NCBI RefSeq assembly: GCF_048388525.1
Contig: NZ_DBGCTQ010000107.1
Span: forward strand, 23,975-87,974
Length of the DNA: 64,000 nucleotides
Direction of reading: 5' to 3'
Source of the DNA: BQOK01 sp048388525
GTDB lineage: Bacteria > Bacillota > Clostridia > Oscillospirales > Ruminococcaceae
Under the pieces are notes generated by a model, which was not told where the DNA came from, did not search any database, and saw only the letters and a program-made list of their open reading frames with translations. This document shows positions 1 to 6,989 of this stretch, piece after piece. A program made the translations under genes and the position numbers. The stretch's first letter is position 1. Each line of letters opens with the position of its first letter.

Positions 1-1227
1 ACGGTGCACCGCTCGAAGGGGCTGGAATTCCCGGTGGTGCTGGCCTGCGGGCTGGCGAAGACCTTTAATAAAGAGGACCTGCGGGCGGCCGCGGTGTTCC
101 ACCCCGCGCTGGGCGTTGGCCTGACGCTGCGGGCGGGGCAGGGGGGCACTTACCCCACCGCGCCCTACCGGGCGGTGCAGGCGGCCATTGGGGCTGAGGG
201 CCTGAGCGAGGAGATGCGGGTGCTGTATGTGGCGCTGACCCGCGCCAAGGACCGGCTGATCCTGACCGCCGCCGCCAAGGATCCGGCGCGGCTTTTGGAA
301 CGGCTGGCGGCGCAGCTGCCCGAGGAGGGCCGCCCACGGGAATACCTGCTGCAGCGCTGCCAGAGCCCGGCGGAATGGGTGCTGCTGGCCGCGCTGCGCC
401 ACCCGGCGGCGGGCGCGCTGCGGGCGGCGGTGACCGCCCCGGTGCGGCCCGAAGAGGGCGAAGCGCCGGAGTGGCTGGAGGTAACGGTGGAGGGGGACGT
501 GCCCGCCGCAGAGCGGGCGGCGGCCCGCACGGGCCTGCCCGAGGCCCCGCCCGACCGGATGCTGGCGCGGCAGGTGGAGGAGCGGCTGGCCTGGGTGTAC
601 CCCCGGGCGGCGCTGACAAGGGTGCCGGCCAAGGTGAGCGTGACCGCGCTGGTGCACTCGGCCGAGGAGGCGACGCTGCAGCGGCCCTCGTTCCTTTATA
701 AAGAGGGGCTGACCGCCGCCGAGAAGGGCACGGCGCTGCACGCCTTTTTGCAGTACGCGGATTTTGAGGCCGCCAGCGCCGATGTGCGGGCTGAGGCCCG
801 GCGGCAGGTGGAAAAGCGGTTGCTTTTGCCCGAGCTGTATGACAAGATGGATTTTGAAAAGCTGGAGGAGTTTTTTGAGAGCCCCGCCTACGCCCGCATA
901 AAGGCGGCCCACCGGGTGCTGCGGGAGTATGATTTCATCACGTCGATCCCCGCGGAACAGGCCGCACCAGAGGCGGAGGGCGAGCTTTTGTGCGCGCGCA
1001 CACTGGTGCAGGGCGTGGCGGACCTGGTGCTGGAATTCGACGACCATTTGGAGATCCTGGACTACAAGACCGACCGGGGCAAGACCCACGAGCAGTTTGT
1101 GGCGGCGTACCGGCCGCAGCTGCTGATGTATGCCGAGGCAATTGACAGGCGCTTCAAAAAGCCGGTGACAAGGCTTTCGCTGTACAGCTTTGACTTGGGC
1201 GTGGAGATCGCGGTGGATCTGGCGTAA
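1..1227 (+). CDS. addA: ATP-dependent helicase/nuclease subunit A, C-terminal part
   Basis: The gene enters from the left edge, already in frame at base 1, so only the last 408 residues are present. The opening residues TVHRSKGLEFPVV match a late UvrD-type helicase motif, and EEMRVLYVALTRAKDRL matches the following motif VI region. Near the end, GVADLV followed by DYKTD (bases 1060-1074) is the RecB-type PD-(D/E)XK nuclease core, ending in a YRPQLLMYAEAI segment typical of AddA. AddAB resects double-strand breaks up to a Chi-like signal. The iron-sulphur cysteines found in AddB are absent, which favours AddA. addB would be expected upstream, outside the window. A strong hairpin follows about 35 bases after the stop. 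Confidence 0.93.
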   Translation, partial: TVHRSKGLEFPVVLACGLAKTFNKEDLRAAAVFHPALGVGLTLRAGQGGTYPTAPYRAVQAAIGAEGLSEEMRVLYVALTRAKDRLILTAAAKDPARLLERLAAQLPEEGRPREYLLQRCQSPAEWVLLAALRHPAAGALRAAVTAPVRPEEGEAPEWLEVTVEGDVPAAERAAARTGLPEAPPDRMLARQVEERLAWVYPRAALTRVPAKVSVTALVHSAEEATLQRPSFLYKEGLTAAEKGTALHAFLQYADFEAASADVRAEARRQVEKRLLLPELYDKMDFEKLEEFFESPAYARIKAAHRVLREYDFITSIPAEQAAPEAEGELLCARTLVQGVADLVLEFDDHLEILDYKTDRGKTHEQFVAAYRPQLLMYAEAIDRRFKKPVTRLSLYSFDLGVEIAVDLA

Positions 1228-1242
1228 ATCCCGGCAACAAAA

Positions 1243-1278
1243 CGCGCCCCCGAACGCAAACGCGCCCCCGAACGCAAA
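1243..1278 (+). repeat. Two perfect tandem copies of an 18-bp unit
   Basis: The unit CGCGCCCCCGAACGCAAA occurs at 1243-1260 and again at 1261-1278 without mismatch. The second copy supplies the left arm of the adjoining hairpin, so the first copy looks like a duplicated half-stem. Confidence 0.85.
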
Positions 1279-1292
1279 CGCGTTCGGGGGCG
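1263..1292 (+). terminator. GC-rich hairpin after addA
   Basis: A perfect 13-bp stem (CGCCCCCGAACGC, loop AAAC, GCGTTCGGGGGCG) sits 35 bases after the addA stop. The uridine tract is weak (CTTTT about 10 bases later). It shares its core with hairpins at 2101-2144 and 5022-5051. Confidence 0.65.
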
Positions 1293-1552
1293 GCGAAGCC
1301 TTTTGGAGAATGTGTGTGCTGGGCGCGGGGCGCAGGGGAAGGCTGCAAAAGCGGGAAGAAAAATGGTTTTGCGTATTTGTTCTGGCTTGACCATATCTTG
1401 ACCATTTTTAATTATAGGCCAACCCCAGTATATCCTTATAGGTGACAAGCGTCGCGTTCCCCATTTGTGCCGCACGGTCTTGCCAATCTTTTTTCGAGGG
1501 GCGATACATTTTTTGAGATTTAGTAATTTACAATTTACTAATTTAACGGCCA

Positions 1553-2078
1553 GTTTTTTGGCGGCGACAGGAGCTTTCGCAATTTCCCCGGCTCTTATAC
1601 CGTGGACTTAAAAAGCGGCGAGGTGGTGGCCCACGAATTGATCGGGGTCAACCCCGGCGGGCTGTATGGGCTGGAGCGCGGCGGCGACAAGTACCGCTTC
1701 GGCGACTGCCTGGTGGAGGACGGCAGCGTGGTGTTTGCCTTCGAGTTCACCCAGGAGCCGACGATGGGCGGCGAGCCGGGGACGGAAATTTATATCTTTA
1801 CCCCGGAAATGCTGCAGGACCAAAAGGGCCGCCGCGCCGCGCGCATCTTTTTTAACAAAACCGAGGCGAACCTGAACGAGGAGCTTCTTTTGGGGCTAAA
1901 AGCGCTGCCGGGCATTACGGATGTGACGGTGGAATTTGCAGAAGGGGATTTTTTCAGAGGGACCACCCTGACGCTGGAATATGAGGAAGACTATGTGCTG
2001 AACTATTCATTTAACCATAAGGGATATTCGACAGGGTTTGAGGATTTTGTGATCTCCAGTGAAAAGCTTGCCTCGTGA
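1553..2078 (+). pseudogene. 5'-truncated duplicate of the lipoprotein gene at 4092-4994
   Basis: From about base 1553 the DNA matches the 3' part of the 4092-4994 gene almost base for base through the stop codon and into the following hairpin. The shared 158 C-terminal residues differ at 12 positions by my alignment, with no gap. The signal peptide, lipobox and roughly the first 130 residues are missing. The frame opens just after a TAA at 1539-1541 and has no ribosome site; a GTG at 1602 is the only start-like codon. The junction also carries a one-base difference (TTTTTTGGCGG against TTTTTTGCGG). It is probably the scar of a partial tandem duplication or recombination. Translation from GTG cannot be excluded, but the product would stay cytoplasmic. 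Confidence 0.8.
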
Positions 2079-2100
2079 CCGGATGTGAAGAGGAGAAAAC

Positions 2101-2144
2101 ACACGGCGCCCCCCGAACGCAGATGCGTTCGGGGGGCGCCGTGT
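2101..2144 (+). terminator. Long perfect hairpin after the truncated gene copy
   Basis: The arms are 21 bp and perfectly complementary (2101-2121 and 2124-2144) around GA, with the core CCCCCCGAACGCA / TGCGTTCGGGGGG. No uridine run follows, so termination strength is uncertain. Core and position match the hairpin after the intact copy (5022-5051), so it was probably duplicated with the gene. Confidence 0.65.
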
Positions 2145-2188
2145 ATTAAGTAAGGAGGAAGACGATTTTGTGTCATCTTTCAATATAT

Positions 2189-2220
2189 GGCAGTTCTTCC
2201 AGTGACACAGAAGAACCGCC
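2189..2220. repeat. Imperfect hairpin at the end of a minus-strand operon
   Basis: GGCAGTTCTTC (2189-2199) pairs with GAAGAACCGCC (2210-2220) with one G-U pair; the loop contains GTGACACA. A related element lies at 3255-3306. Both sit downstream of minus-strand genes, but neither has a T tract. Confidence 0.4.
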
Positions 2221-2232
2221 CCCTTGTACTCA

Positions 2233-2430
2233 TTATTTCTCTTTGCTTTTAGTCAGTTTTAAATACCCTACAATAGACGCAACCACAATGCAGAGAATAC
2301 GTGCCCCATAGTACAGCAGATATGCCTCCGCCATTAGCCCCGGTTGAGTCGTGGGAAGACAAAAGGCGATATCCGCAGCGAACACCATGATTAGGAAAAA
2401 CAGAAAGAAAAAGACAAGGTTTCTTTTCAT
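2233..2430 (-). CDS. Small two-segment membrane protein, unknown function
   Basis: The 65-residue product has an N-terminal hydrophobic segment (NLVFFFLFFLIMVFAADIAF) and a second one (ARILCIVVASIVGYL), ending in a lysine-rich tail (KLTKSKEK). An AAAGG motif lies about 8 bases before the ATG at 2430. It starts only 11 bases after the stop of the anchored protein gene at 2442-3218, so the two are surely co-transcribed. I recognise no family. The pairing of a larger exported protein with a tiny membrane protein recurs at 5059-5825, which suggests a common design. The product may act as a membrane partner or immunity-like protein, but that is inference only. Confidence 0.65.
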   Translation of the reverse strand: MKRNLVFFFLFFLIMVFAADIAFCLPTTQPGLMAEAYLLYYGARILCIVVASIVGYLKLTKSKEK

Positions 2431-2441
2431 TGCAGTACCTT

Positions 2442-3218
2442 TCAGCGAAGATAATAAGGCTCTAATGCGGAAGATTTATACCGTCCGTTTTGGTGTACAT
2501 AGCGAAAATGATTAAACGTGCTACTTACAGAAAAACTTGCGGTGGAGAACCCCCCAACACCAATGCTCGCTCCAGCGGTGAAAGTGGTCGTTGTTACTTC
2601 AAAAAGCGAGACGCTTTTTGCCACCGCGGCGAGCTGGCGTTCTGAAAGCCGCGAACCATCGATCTCAAACGCGATGTATACGGGCGCGGTCTTGCTGTAG
2701 GCCAAGATTCCCCGGTTTGTTATTTCCTGTTTGCCCAAACCGTTCGCACCGGCAGCGGCAGCAGAATAAAGAACTTCCGTGGTGGCAACGCACGCCTGCG
2801 GGCCATCAACAACGGTTTTATACGAGAGCTCCGTATCCCAAAAATACTGCGCTCCATATACAAGCTGCGCATAAATGGCCCAGTTGGGGGAATCCGGCTC
2901 TGCTTCATATTGGTCGCACATCAGGCTGCCCACATAGGTTTCGCCGCAAAAAAAGCGGTAGCCGCGCGCATAGGTCAAAACACTTTCCACTGCAAAAACG
3001 CTGCTTGCTGGAACCTGTGGGTCGATCTCTTGCGCCGACCAGTCTTTTGGCAGCTCGAGCGACAGATCAAACGACGTTCCCCCCGCCGAGAGGGGAAGGG
3101 TTATGGGGGAAAACGACAGTTCCTTTTTTAACCTGGCATAATACAGGCCGCCCAAAATTGCAACCAAAAGAATGCAAGCGGATAACCCGATCAGAATTCG
3201 TTTTGTCAGAGGTTTCAT
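2442..3218 (-). CDS. Membrane-anchored extracytoplasmic protein, unknown function
   Basis: The 258-residue product begins MKPLTKRILIGLSACILLVAI, a basic start followed by one hydrophobic segment, then a soluble domain of about 230 residues. The start at 3218 is chosen because GAAAGG lies 6 bases upstream; an earlier in-frame ATG (3251) lacks a site. The domain carries a Cys pair (RFFCGETYVGSLMC) and a Thr/Ser/Gly-rich stretch (TTTTFTAGASIGVGGFSTASFSVSS), then an aromatic C-terminus. No catalytic motif is recognised. It is the middle gene of a minus-strand unit running from the 3825 gene to the 2430 gene. Confidence 0.7.
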   Translation of the reverse strand: MKPLTKRILIGLSACILLVAILGGLYYARLKKELSFSPITLPLSAGGTSFDLSLELPKDWSAQEIDPQVPASSVFAVESVLTYARGYRFFCGETYVGSLMCDQYEAEPDSPNWAIYAQLVYGAQYFWDTELSYKTVVDGPQACVATTEVLYSAAAAGANGLGKQEITNRGILAYSKTAPVYIAFEIDGSRLSERQLAAVAKSVSLFEVTTTTFTAGASIGVGGFSTASFSVSSTFNHFRYVHQNGRYKSSALEPYYLR

Positions 3219-3254
3219 TTGCTGCCTTTCACCCGCTTTTTCGGAACACAAAGA

Positions 3255-3306
3255 GACGGTTCTTCCGCTATGTACGGCATTTCTTTAGCGACACAAAAGA
3301 GCCGTC
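3255..3306. repeat. Degenerate relative of the hairpin at 2189-2220
   Basis: GACGGTTCTT (3255-3264) pairs with AAGAGCCGTC (3297-3306) with one mismatch. The right half, GCGACACAAAAGAGCCG, resembles GTGACACAGAAGAACCG of the 2189-2220 element. It lies between two minus-strand genes and may be a processing or attenuation hairpin. Confidence 0.35.
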
Positions 3307-3333
3307 CTCTTATGCACTTGCGCAAGTTTAGCC

Positions 3334-3825
3334 TTATGTTTTTTTTGAATTTTTTTTTGCAACCAGCTCTGAAACCGCATAAATAAAAAGTGTTGCGGCA
3401 AGTAATGTCTGAAACCAAGAATGGCGCAATACCAAAACTACCCTTGCCAGAGAACTGGATTTTGCCATGCCGACAACGGCAAAATCCAGGCATTTCAAGT
3501 AAAGAAAGGGAACCAAAATGAACACCAGCAGGAGGAATGCATAATTTTTAAACGATATTAAACGAAAGAGCAAAAAAATGCCGAGAAAAAGAAGGAATAC
3601 CAGTGCTGCAATTAACACAGCTCCATTTGCCTTTTCTACAAACTTGAAGTATTTATAAGCTTTATCGTTTAAAAGGGCCTGCTCATTGCCCTGTGCGGTT
3701 TGGGCCTGGGGGGCGTAGAAGTTCCCCACATAATAAATACCGCGAAAGACAACATAAATGAGCGGTACAATAAAGGCCGCCGCAGTTGCTATAGTGAAAG
3801 GGATTTTGTGCTTCTTCACGACCAT
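3334..3825 (-). CDS. Four-segment integral membrane protein, unknown function
   Basis: The 163-residue product shows hydrophobic segments at about residues 10-30, 68-88, 93-113 and 138-155, a lysine-rich start (MVVKKHKIPF) and a lysine-rich end (KKNSKKT). GGGGGAG lies 4 bases before the ATG, a rather short spacing. It is the first gene of the minus-strand unit whose promoter lies within the bidirectional element at 3907-3972. The region between segments 1 and 2 (about 35 residues, with QAQTAQGNEQALLNDKAY) is probably exposed. No family is recognised. Shared control with the lipoprotein suggests a role in the envelope response of the island. Confidence 0.65.
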   Translation of the reverse strand: MVVKKHKIPFTIATAAAFIVPLIYVVFRGIYYVGNFYAPQAQTAQGNEQALLNDKAYKYFKFVEKANGAVLIAALVFLLFLGIFLLFRLISFKNYAFLLLVFILVPFLYLKCLDFAVVGMAKSSSLARVVLVLRHSWFQTLLAATLFIYAVSELVAKKNSKKT

Positions 3826-3906
3826 ACGACTCCCCCAATTTTAGGTTTATGTATAAAATTCGATTCTTCATACCACCAGACATTTTCAACTGTTATACCT
3901 AACTTC

Positions 3907-3972
3907 ATAGTAAAAGACCGTACTATGATTGTCAATGATAAATATTGACAAAAAATAAATAAATGATATGTT
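3907..3972. promoter_or_regulatory. Bidirectional promoter with overlapping palindromic operator (site 1)
   Basis: An inverted repeat TTGTCAATG / TATTGACAA (3929-3937, 3943-3951) surrounds ATAAA, with one mismatch at the inner pair. The right arm holds TTGACA (3945-3950), followed after 16 bases by TATGTT with an upstream TG (3967-3972), facing the lipoprotein gene. The left arm holds TTGACA on the minus strand (3930-3935), followed after 17 bases by TACTAT (3907-3912), facing the 3825 gene. A bound dimer would cover both -35 boxes. The same layout recurs at 6018-6083 beside a PadR gene, so PadR control is inferred. Confidence 0.75.
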
Positions 3973-4091
3973 TAAAGTGCACGAATGGAACAGGGTGAAA
4001 CAACGAAAAACCACGTTCAGCGGGAAAAGCGGTGTTGCTGCTGAAAAAGAACCCGGCCTTTCTTTCATTTGAGGGTGGATAGGAGGTCCAT

Positions 4092-4994
4092 ATGAAAAAA
4101 CGGATGTTCGGACTGCTGCCTCTTTTTTTGACACTGGCTTTGTGCTTTACCGCATGCGGGGCAGAGCAAGGGGCTTTTGGGGCGCCTTCCACGCCCGTGC
4201 CCTCTAATGCTTCGCCCCAAAGTGAGCTGGAGCGACTGGTGGAAAAAAGCGGCCTAAAAATGGAGCAGACTTCGTTTTCGAGGGGGTATCAGGTGGCATT
4301 TTTCGAGGGAGGAACGGCCTATATCGCCTCGAACAACGACGGGGGGAACTGGATCGTATTGGAGCTTGAGGACGGATCCTGTTATTCCATCGGGTGCCCC
4401 TATTCATTCGTGGACAGCGTGCGCGCCGCCGAGCAAGAGGGGTGCGTGCGCATTTTTACCGACGGGAAGGTTTTTTGCGGCGACAGGAGCTTTCACAATT
4501 TCCCCGGCTCTTACACCGTGGACTTAAAAAGCGGTGAGGTGGTGGCCCACGAATTTACTGGGGTCAACCCCCGCGGACTGTATGGGCTGGAGCGCAGCGG
4601 CGACAAATATCGCTTCGGTGACTGCCTGGTGGAGGACGGCAGCGCGGTGTTTGCCTTCGAGTTCACCCAGGAGCCTACGATGGGCGGCGAGCCGGGGACG
4701 GAAATTTATATCTTTACCCCGGAAATGCTGCAGGACCAAAAGGGCCGCCGCGCCGCGCGGATCTTTTTTAACGAGACCGAGGCGAACCTGAGCGAGAAGT
4801 TTCTTTTGGGGCTAAAGGCGCTGCCGGGCATTGCGGATGTGACGGTGGAATTTGCAGAAGGGGATTATTTCAGGGGAACCACCCTGACGCTGGAATATGA
4901 GGAAGACTATGTGCTGAACTATTCGTTTAACCATGAGGGATATTCGACAGGGTTTGAGGATTTTGTGATCTCCAGTGAAAAGCTTGCCTCGTGA
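4092..4994 (+). CDS. Secreted lipoprotein, unknown function
   Basis: The 300-residue product starts MKKRMFGLLPLFLTLALCFTAC: a basic n-region, a hydrophobic core and the lipobox FTAC with the lipidation cysteine at residue 22, so it should be anchored on the outer face of the membrane. AGGAGG lies 5 bases before the ATG. After a short linker (TPVPSNASPQS), residues from about 45 form a beta-rich domain with a Cys/acid-rich middle (GGNWIVLELEDGSCYSIGC). No known family is recognised. The last 158 residues are duplicated in the fragment at 1553-2078. Transcription is probably from the bidirectional site at 3907-3972, and a hairpin at 5022-5051 ends the unit. Confidence 0.8.
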   Translation: MKKRMFGLLPLFLTLALCFTACGAEQGAFGAPSTPVPSNASPQSELERLVEKSGLKMEQTSFSRGYQVAFFEGGTAYIASNNDGGNWIVLELEDGSCYSIGCPYSFVDSVRAAEQEGCVRIFTDGKVFCGDRSFHNFPGSYTVDLKSGEVVAHEFTGVNPRGLYGLERSGDKYRFGDCLVEDGSAVFAFEFTQEPTMGGEPGTEIYIFTPEMLQDQKGRRAARIFFNETEANLSEKFLLGLKALPGIADVTVEFAEGDYFRGTTLTLEYEEDYVLNYSFNHEGYSTGFEDFVISSEKLAS

Positions 4995-5021
4995 CCGGAT
5001 GTGAATTGTAAAAACAAGAGT

Positions 5022-5051
5022 GCCCCCCGAACGCAGATGCGTTCGGGGGGC
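5022..5051. terminator. Hairpin after the lipoprotein gene
   Basis: A perfect 14-bp stem (GCCCCCCGAACGCA, GA, TGCGTTCGGGGGGC) has the same core as the hairpins at 1263-1292 and 2101-2144. It lies between convergent units (the lipoprotein gene and the minus-strand gene ending at 5059) and could serve both. Confidence 0.65.
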
Positions 5052-5058
5052 GTATAGT

Positions 5059-5181
5059 TCATTTTGAGCTTTTTTTGATGTATAGCCATAAAGCCCACAC
5101 AAGGAAAATGAGCAAAACAATCAAAAGAACGAGAAGCAGCAAATTCAGCAGGGAAAATAAAACTTCTAAAATAATTTGCAT
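5059..5181 (-). CDS. Very small single-span membrane protein (40 residues)
   Basis: Read on the minus strand, an ATG at 5179-5181 opens a 40-residue frame: MQIILEVLFSLLNLL, then an almost unbroken Leu/Val/Ile stretch, then WALWLYIKKSSK. This is one clear transmembrane segment with a basic cytoplasmic tail. It begins 17 bases after the stop of the secreted-protein gene (5199-5825). No strong ribosome site is visible (only GAAAAG), so translation may be coupled to or depend on the upstream gene. The arrangement mirrors the 2442-3218 / 2233-2430 pair. The strongly membrane-like composition argues that it is real, but the short length keeps confidence moderate. Confidence 0.5.
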   Translation of the reverse strand: MQIILEVLFSLLNLLLLVLLIVLLIFLVWALWLYIKKSSK

Positions 5182-5198
5182 CTTTTCAGTGTATCCAA

Positions 5199-5825
5199 TT
5201 ACCTTACGACTGCGGCCATGCCAGACAAAGTAATTGGCTCACGATATATTTCAATAAACCCATCAACTAGGATGTTAAACGTAAGTTCCCCGGCCGCATA
5301 GGCATAGATATCGATTCCGCTGGCGGCAATTTCGGAATAGCAGCTGCTCTCATCCCAACCGAAGCCTAAAGTAAACCCGGTATAACTTGTATAGGCGCTG
5401 TGACTTGTAATTACGCCGGTATGCCCATCCCCAGAAGTTGTGTAAGTTATATGAAGCTTAATACTACCGGTTCCGGCAACAGACCGAGTGGCAACTACGG
5501 CATCACCATGAGTGCTTTTTAAATTCAAATTGATTGGCGGTACAGCAAGAGAATTGGGTTCATTAAAAACTGAAAGCAAATCTTTAACGAATGCATCAGC
5601 CTCTTGCTGAGTATCAAAACTTAACAATCCAGAAACTGGGATTATGTTTCCGTTTTGGTCTTTTATATATTCTGCATCTCCGATAGGAACCAGTAGACGA
5701 TCGCCCACGCCACATCTTGGTAATGAAACGATATTGTCGTCTGCAAATGTAATACCGCTAAAGCAAATCGTTATAACAAAAACCAATAAAATAGAAACAA
5801 GCGGCTTCACCTTTTTAACGAGCAT
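5199..5825 (-). CDS. Secreted protein with signal peptide, unknown function
   Basis: The product (208 residues) begins MLVKKVKPLVSILLVFVITICFSGITFADD, a classical signal peptide likely cleaved after FA, leaving a mature protein of about 180 residues. AAAGGAG sits 8 bases before the ATG at 5825; a GTG three codons upstream is too close to that site. The mature part is rich in Gly, Thr, Ser and Tyr (TYTTSGDGHTGVITSHSAYTSY) and ends in a hydrophobic beta-like stretch. Only two cysteines are seen in the mature region. I recognise no family. It diverges from the PadR gene across the operator at 6036-6066, so PadR control is likely. Confidence 0.75.
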   Translation of the reverse strand: MLVKKVKPLVSILLVFVITICFSGITFADDNIVSLPRCGVGDRLLVPIGDAEYIKDQNGNIIPVSGLLSFDTQQEADAFVKDLLSVFNEPNSLAVPPINLNLKSTHGDAVVATRSVAGTGSIKLHITYTTSGDGHTGVITSHSAYTSYTGFTLGFGWDESSCYSEIAASGIDIYAYAAGELTFNILVDGFIEIYREPITLSGMAAVVR

Positions 5826-6035
5826 AGTAAACACTCCTTTGTTGAATAAAACGGAATTCGAAACAGTTTCCCCTGTGCCTCCAGTAAAGAAAGTACAATT
5901 ACTGAAAACGCCTCACACATTACTGGAAAATACAGCGGCTATACATAAAGATCTTGAAAGATTTGTGCATCGGCAACACCTTCTTTTGGATTAGCAAATT
6001 TTTAATTTGATAATAATATACTAATTTAAATTTTT
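5826..6035. other. Leader region between the secreted-protein gene and PadR site 2
   Basis: About 210 bases upstream of the 5825 start code for nothing convincing. If the minus-strand promoter of site 2 (-10 at 6018-6023) is used, most of this becomes an unusually long 5' leader (about 185 nt). I see no clear riboswitch fold in it. Confidence 0.4.
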
Positions 6036-6083
6036 ATATTTGTCAATAATAAATATTGACAAATATAAACTGCATGCTATAGT
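6018..6083. promoter_or_regulatory. Bidirectional promoter with perfect palindromic operator (site 2, PadR autoregulation)
   Basis: Arms ATATTTGTCAATA (6036-6048) and TATTGACAAATAT (6054-6066) are perfectly complementary over 13 bp around ATAAA. The right arm contains TTGACA (6056-6061), then 16 bases, then TATAGT with upstream TGC (6078-6083), reading into padR. The left arm contains minus-strand TTGACA (6041-6046), then 17 bases, then TAGTAT (6018-6023), reading into the 5825 gene. Core and spacing match site 1 at 3907-3972. Confidence 0.8.
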
Positions 6084-6118
6084 TAAAATGTTCTAGTACA
6101 GTGGATTGGGGAAACGAT

Positions 6119-6520
6119 ATGGCACAAAAACCGGCGGCACAGCCGGGAAAAAGCGGCACTGCCGCCGGGATGCGGGACGCAATGAAAAAGGCCACCACCG
6201 AGATGTTGGTCTTGTTTTTGCTGCGCCAAAAAAACATGTACGTTTACGAGATGATCCAGGAGGCGGCGAGGCTTACAGAGGGCGTGCTGACTTTCAACAC
6301 CCTGTATCTTGCCATTTACCGGCTGCAGGAGCGGGAGTTCATCCGCGAGGCGGAAAAATGCATTGCCGAAAACCGCACCCGGGTGTACTTTGCCATCACC
6401 GAGAAGGGGCAGGCGTATCTGCAAGAACTGATCGGCGAATACACCGCCGCCACCCGGGCCATCGACGGGCTGCTGGCCCGGGACGGCAAGCTGTACACGG
6501 AGGAGGAAGGCCATGTATGA
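6119..6520 (+). CDS. PadR-family transcriptional regulator
   Basis: The 133-residue product has the PadR winged helix: ATTEMLVLFLLRQKNMYVYEMIQEA, then the recognition-helix region LTFNTLYLAIYRLQEREFI, then the wing ENRTRVYFAITEKGQAYL, and a short C-terminal dimerisation helix. The ATG at 6119 is chosen because GGGG lies 9 bases upstream; an in-frame GTG at 6101 lacks a site. PadR dimers bind interrupted palindromes and often repress their own gene. The perfect 13-bp inverted repeat directly upstream, overlapping both -35 boxes, fits that. The gene overlaps the next one by 8 bases (ATGTATGA). The effector is unknown. Confidence 0.9.
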   Translation: MAQKPAAQPGKSGTAAGMRDAMKKATTEMLVLFLLRQKNMYVYEMIQEAARLTEGVLTFNTLYLAIYRLQEREFIREAEKCIAENRTRVYFAITEKGQAYLQELIGEYTAATRAIDGLLARDGKLYTEEEGHV

Positions 6521-6947
6521 GCCTGAGCTGAAGGAGTATTGCAGAAAGGCCTGCCGGGAGCTGCAATGCGGCCGGACGCGGCGGCAAAAGTTCCGGGACT
6601 TTGTTGCCGCCAGCGCGCGGGACTACCTGGAGCAGCGGCCCGAGGCCGCTTTTGCGGAACTGGAGGCCGCGCTGGGGCAGCCCGAAGAGGCGGCCCGGGA
6701 ATTTATGGCCTCGCTGCCGGAGGGCACGGCCCAGAGCTGGCGGCGGGCCCGCAGCCGGAGAAACGCGGTGTTGATCGGGGCGGCGGGGGCGCTGATCGCG
6801 GTGTTGGCCGGGCTGGTGATCTGGTATTACTGCGTGAGGGGCGTGTACACCAAAACGGTGACCATTACCTATTATGAAATGGATGAAAGCATGACACCGG
6901 AAGAGATGCTTGCAGCAATGCCTACTGCGCGCCCCATTGAAGACTGA
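6513..6947 (+). CDS. HAAS/DUF1700-like membrane protein partnered with PadR
   Basis: The 144-residue product has a helical N-terminal domain (about residues 1-80, with YLEQRPEAAFAELEAALGQPEEAAREFM) resembling the HAAS/DUF1700 module commonly encoded next to PadR genes, then a single transmembrane segment (about 86-106, AVLIGAAGALIAVLAGLVIWYY) and a 35-residue external tail. The start overlaps the padR stop by 8 bases, so translation is coupled. Such pairs are thought to link membrane state to PadR repression; here that is inference from family and context. The tail (TVTITYYEMDESMTPEEMLAAM) is not recognised. Confidence 0.75.
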   Translation: MYEPELKEYCRKACRELQCGRTRRQKFRDFVAASARDYLEQRPEAAFAELEAALGQPEEAAREFMASLPEGTAQSWRRARSRRNAVLIGAAGALIAVLAGLVIWYYCVRGVYTKTVTITYYEMDESMTPEEMLAAMPTARPIED

Positions 6948-6989
6948 AGAAGACTGAAGCAAATGGATATAAAAAGGGAGAAGAAAGCT

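Larger units (their letters stand above)
1228..1552. other. Gene-free stretch between addA and the duplicated lipoprotein fragment
   Basis: No credible gene is seen on either strand. The stretch holds an 18-bp tandem repeat, a terminator hairpin, two close copies of CTTGACCAT (about 1387-1402), and an AT-rich palindrome at 1520-1541 just before homology to the 4092-4994 gene begins. Base composition falls sharply compared with addA, which marks the left edge of the accessory island. Confidence 0.6.

Noticed and set aside
1243..1292. Tandem repeat considered as a short CRISPR-like array
   Set aside because: There are only two adjoining units with no spacers and no cas genes in the window; it is better read as a duplicated hairpin arm.
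2233..3825. Minus-strand operon considered as a toxin-immunity set
   Set aside because: No toxin domain, secretion-system marker or known immunity fold is visible; kept only as an unknown envelope set.
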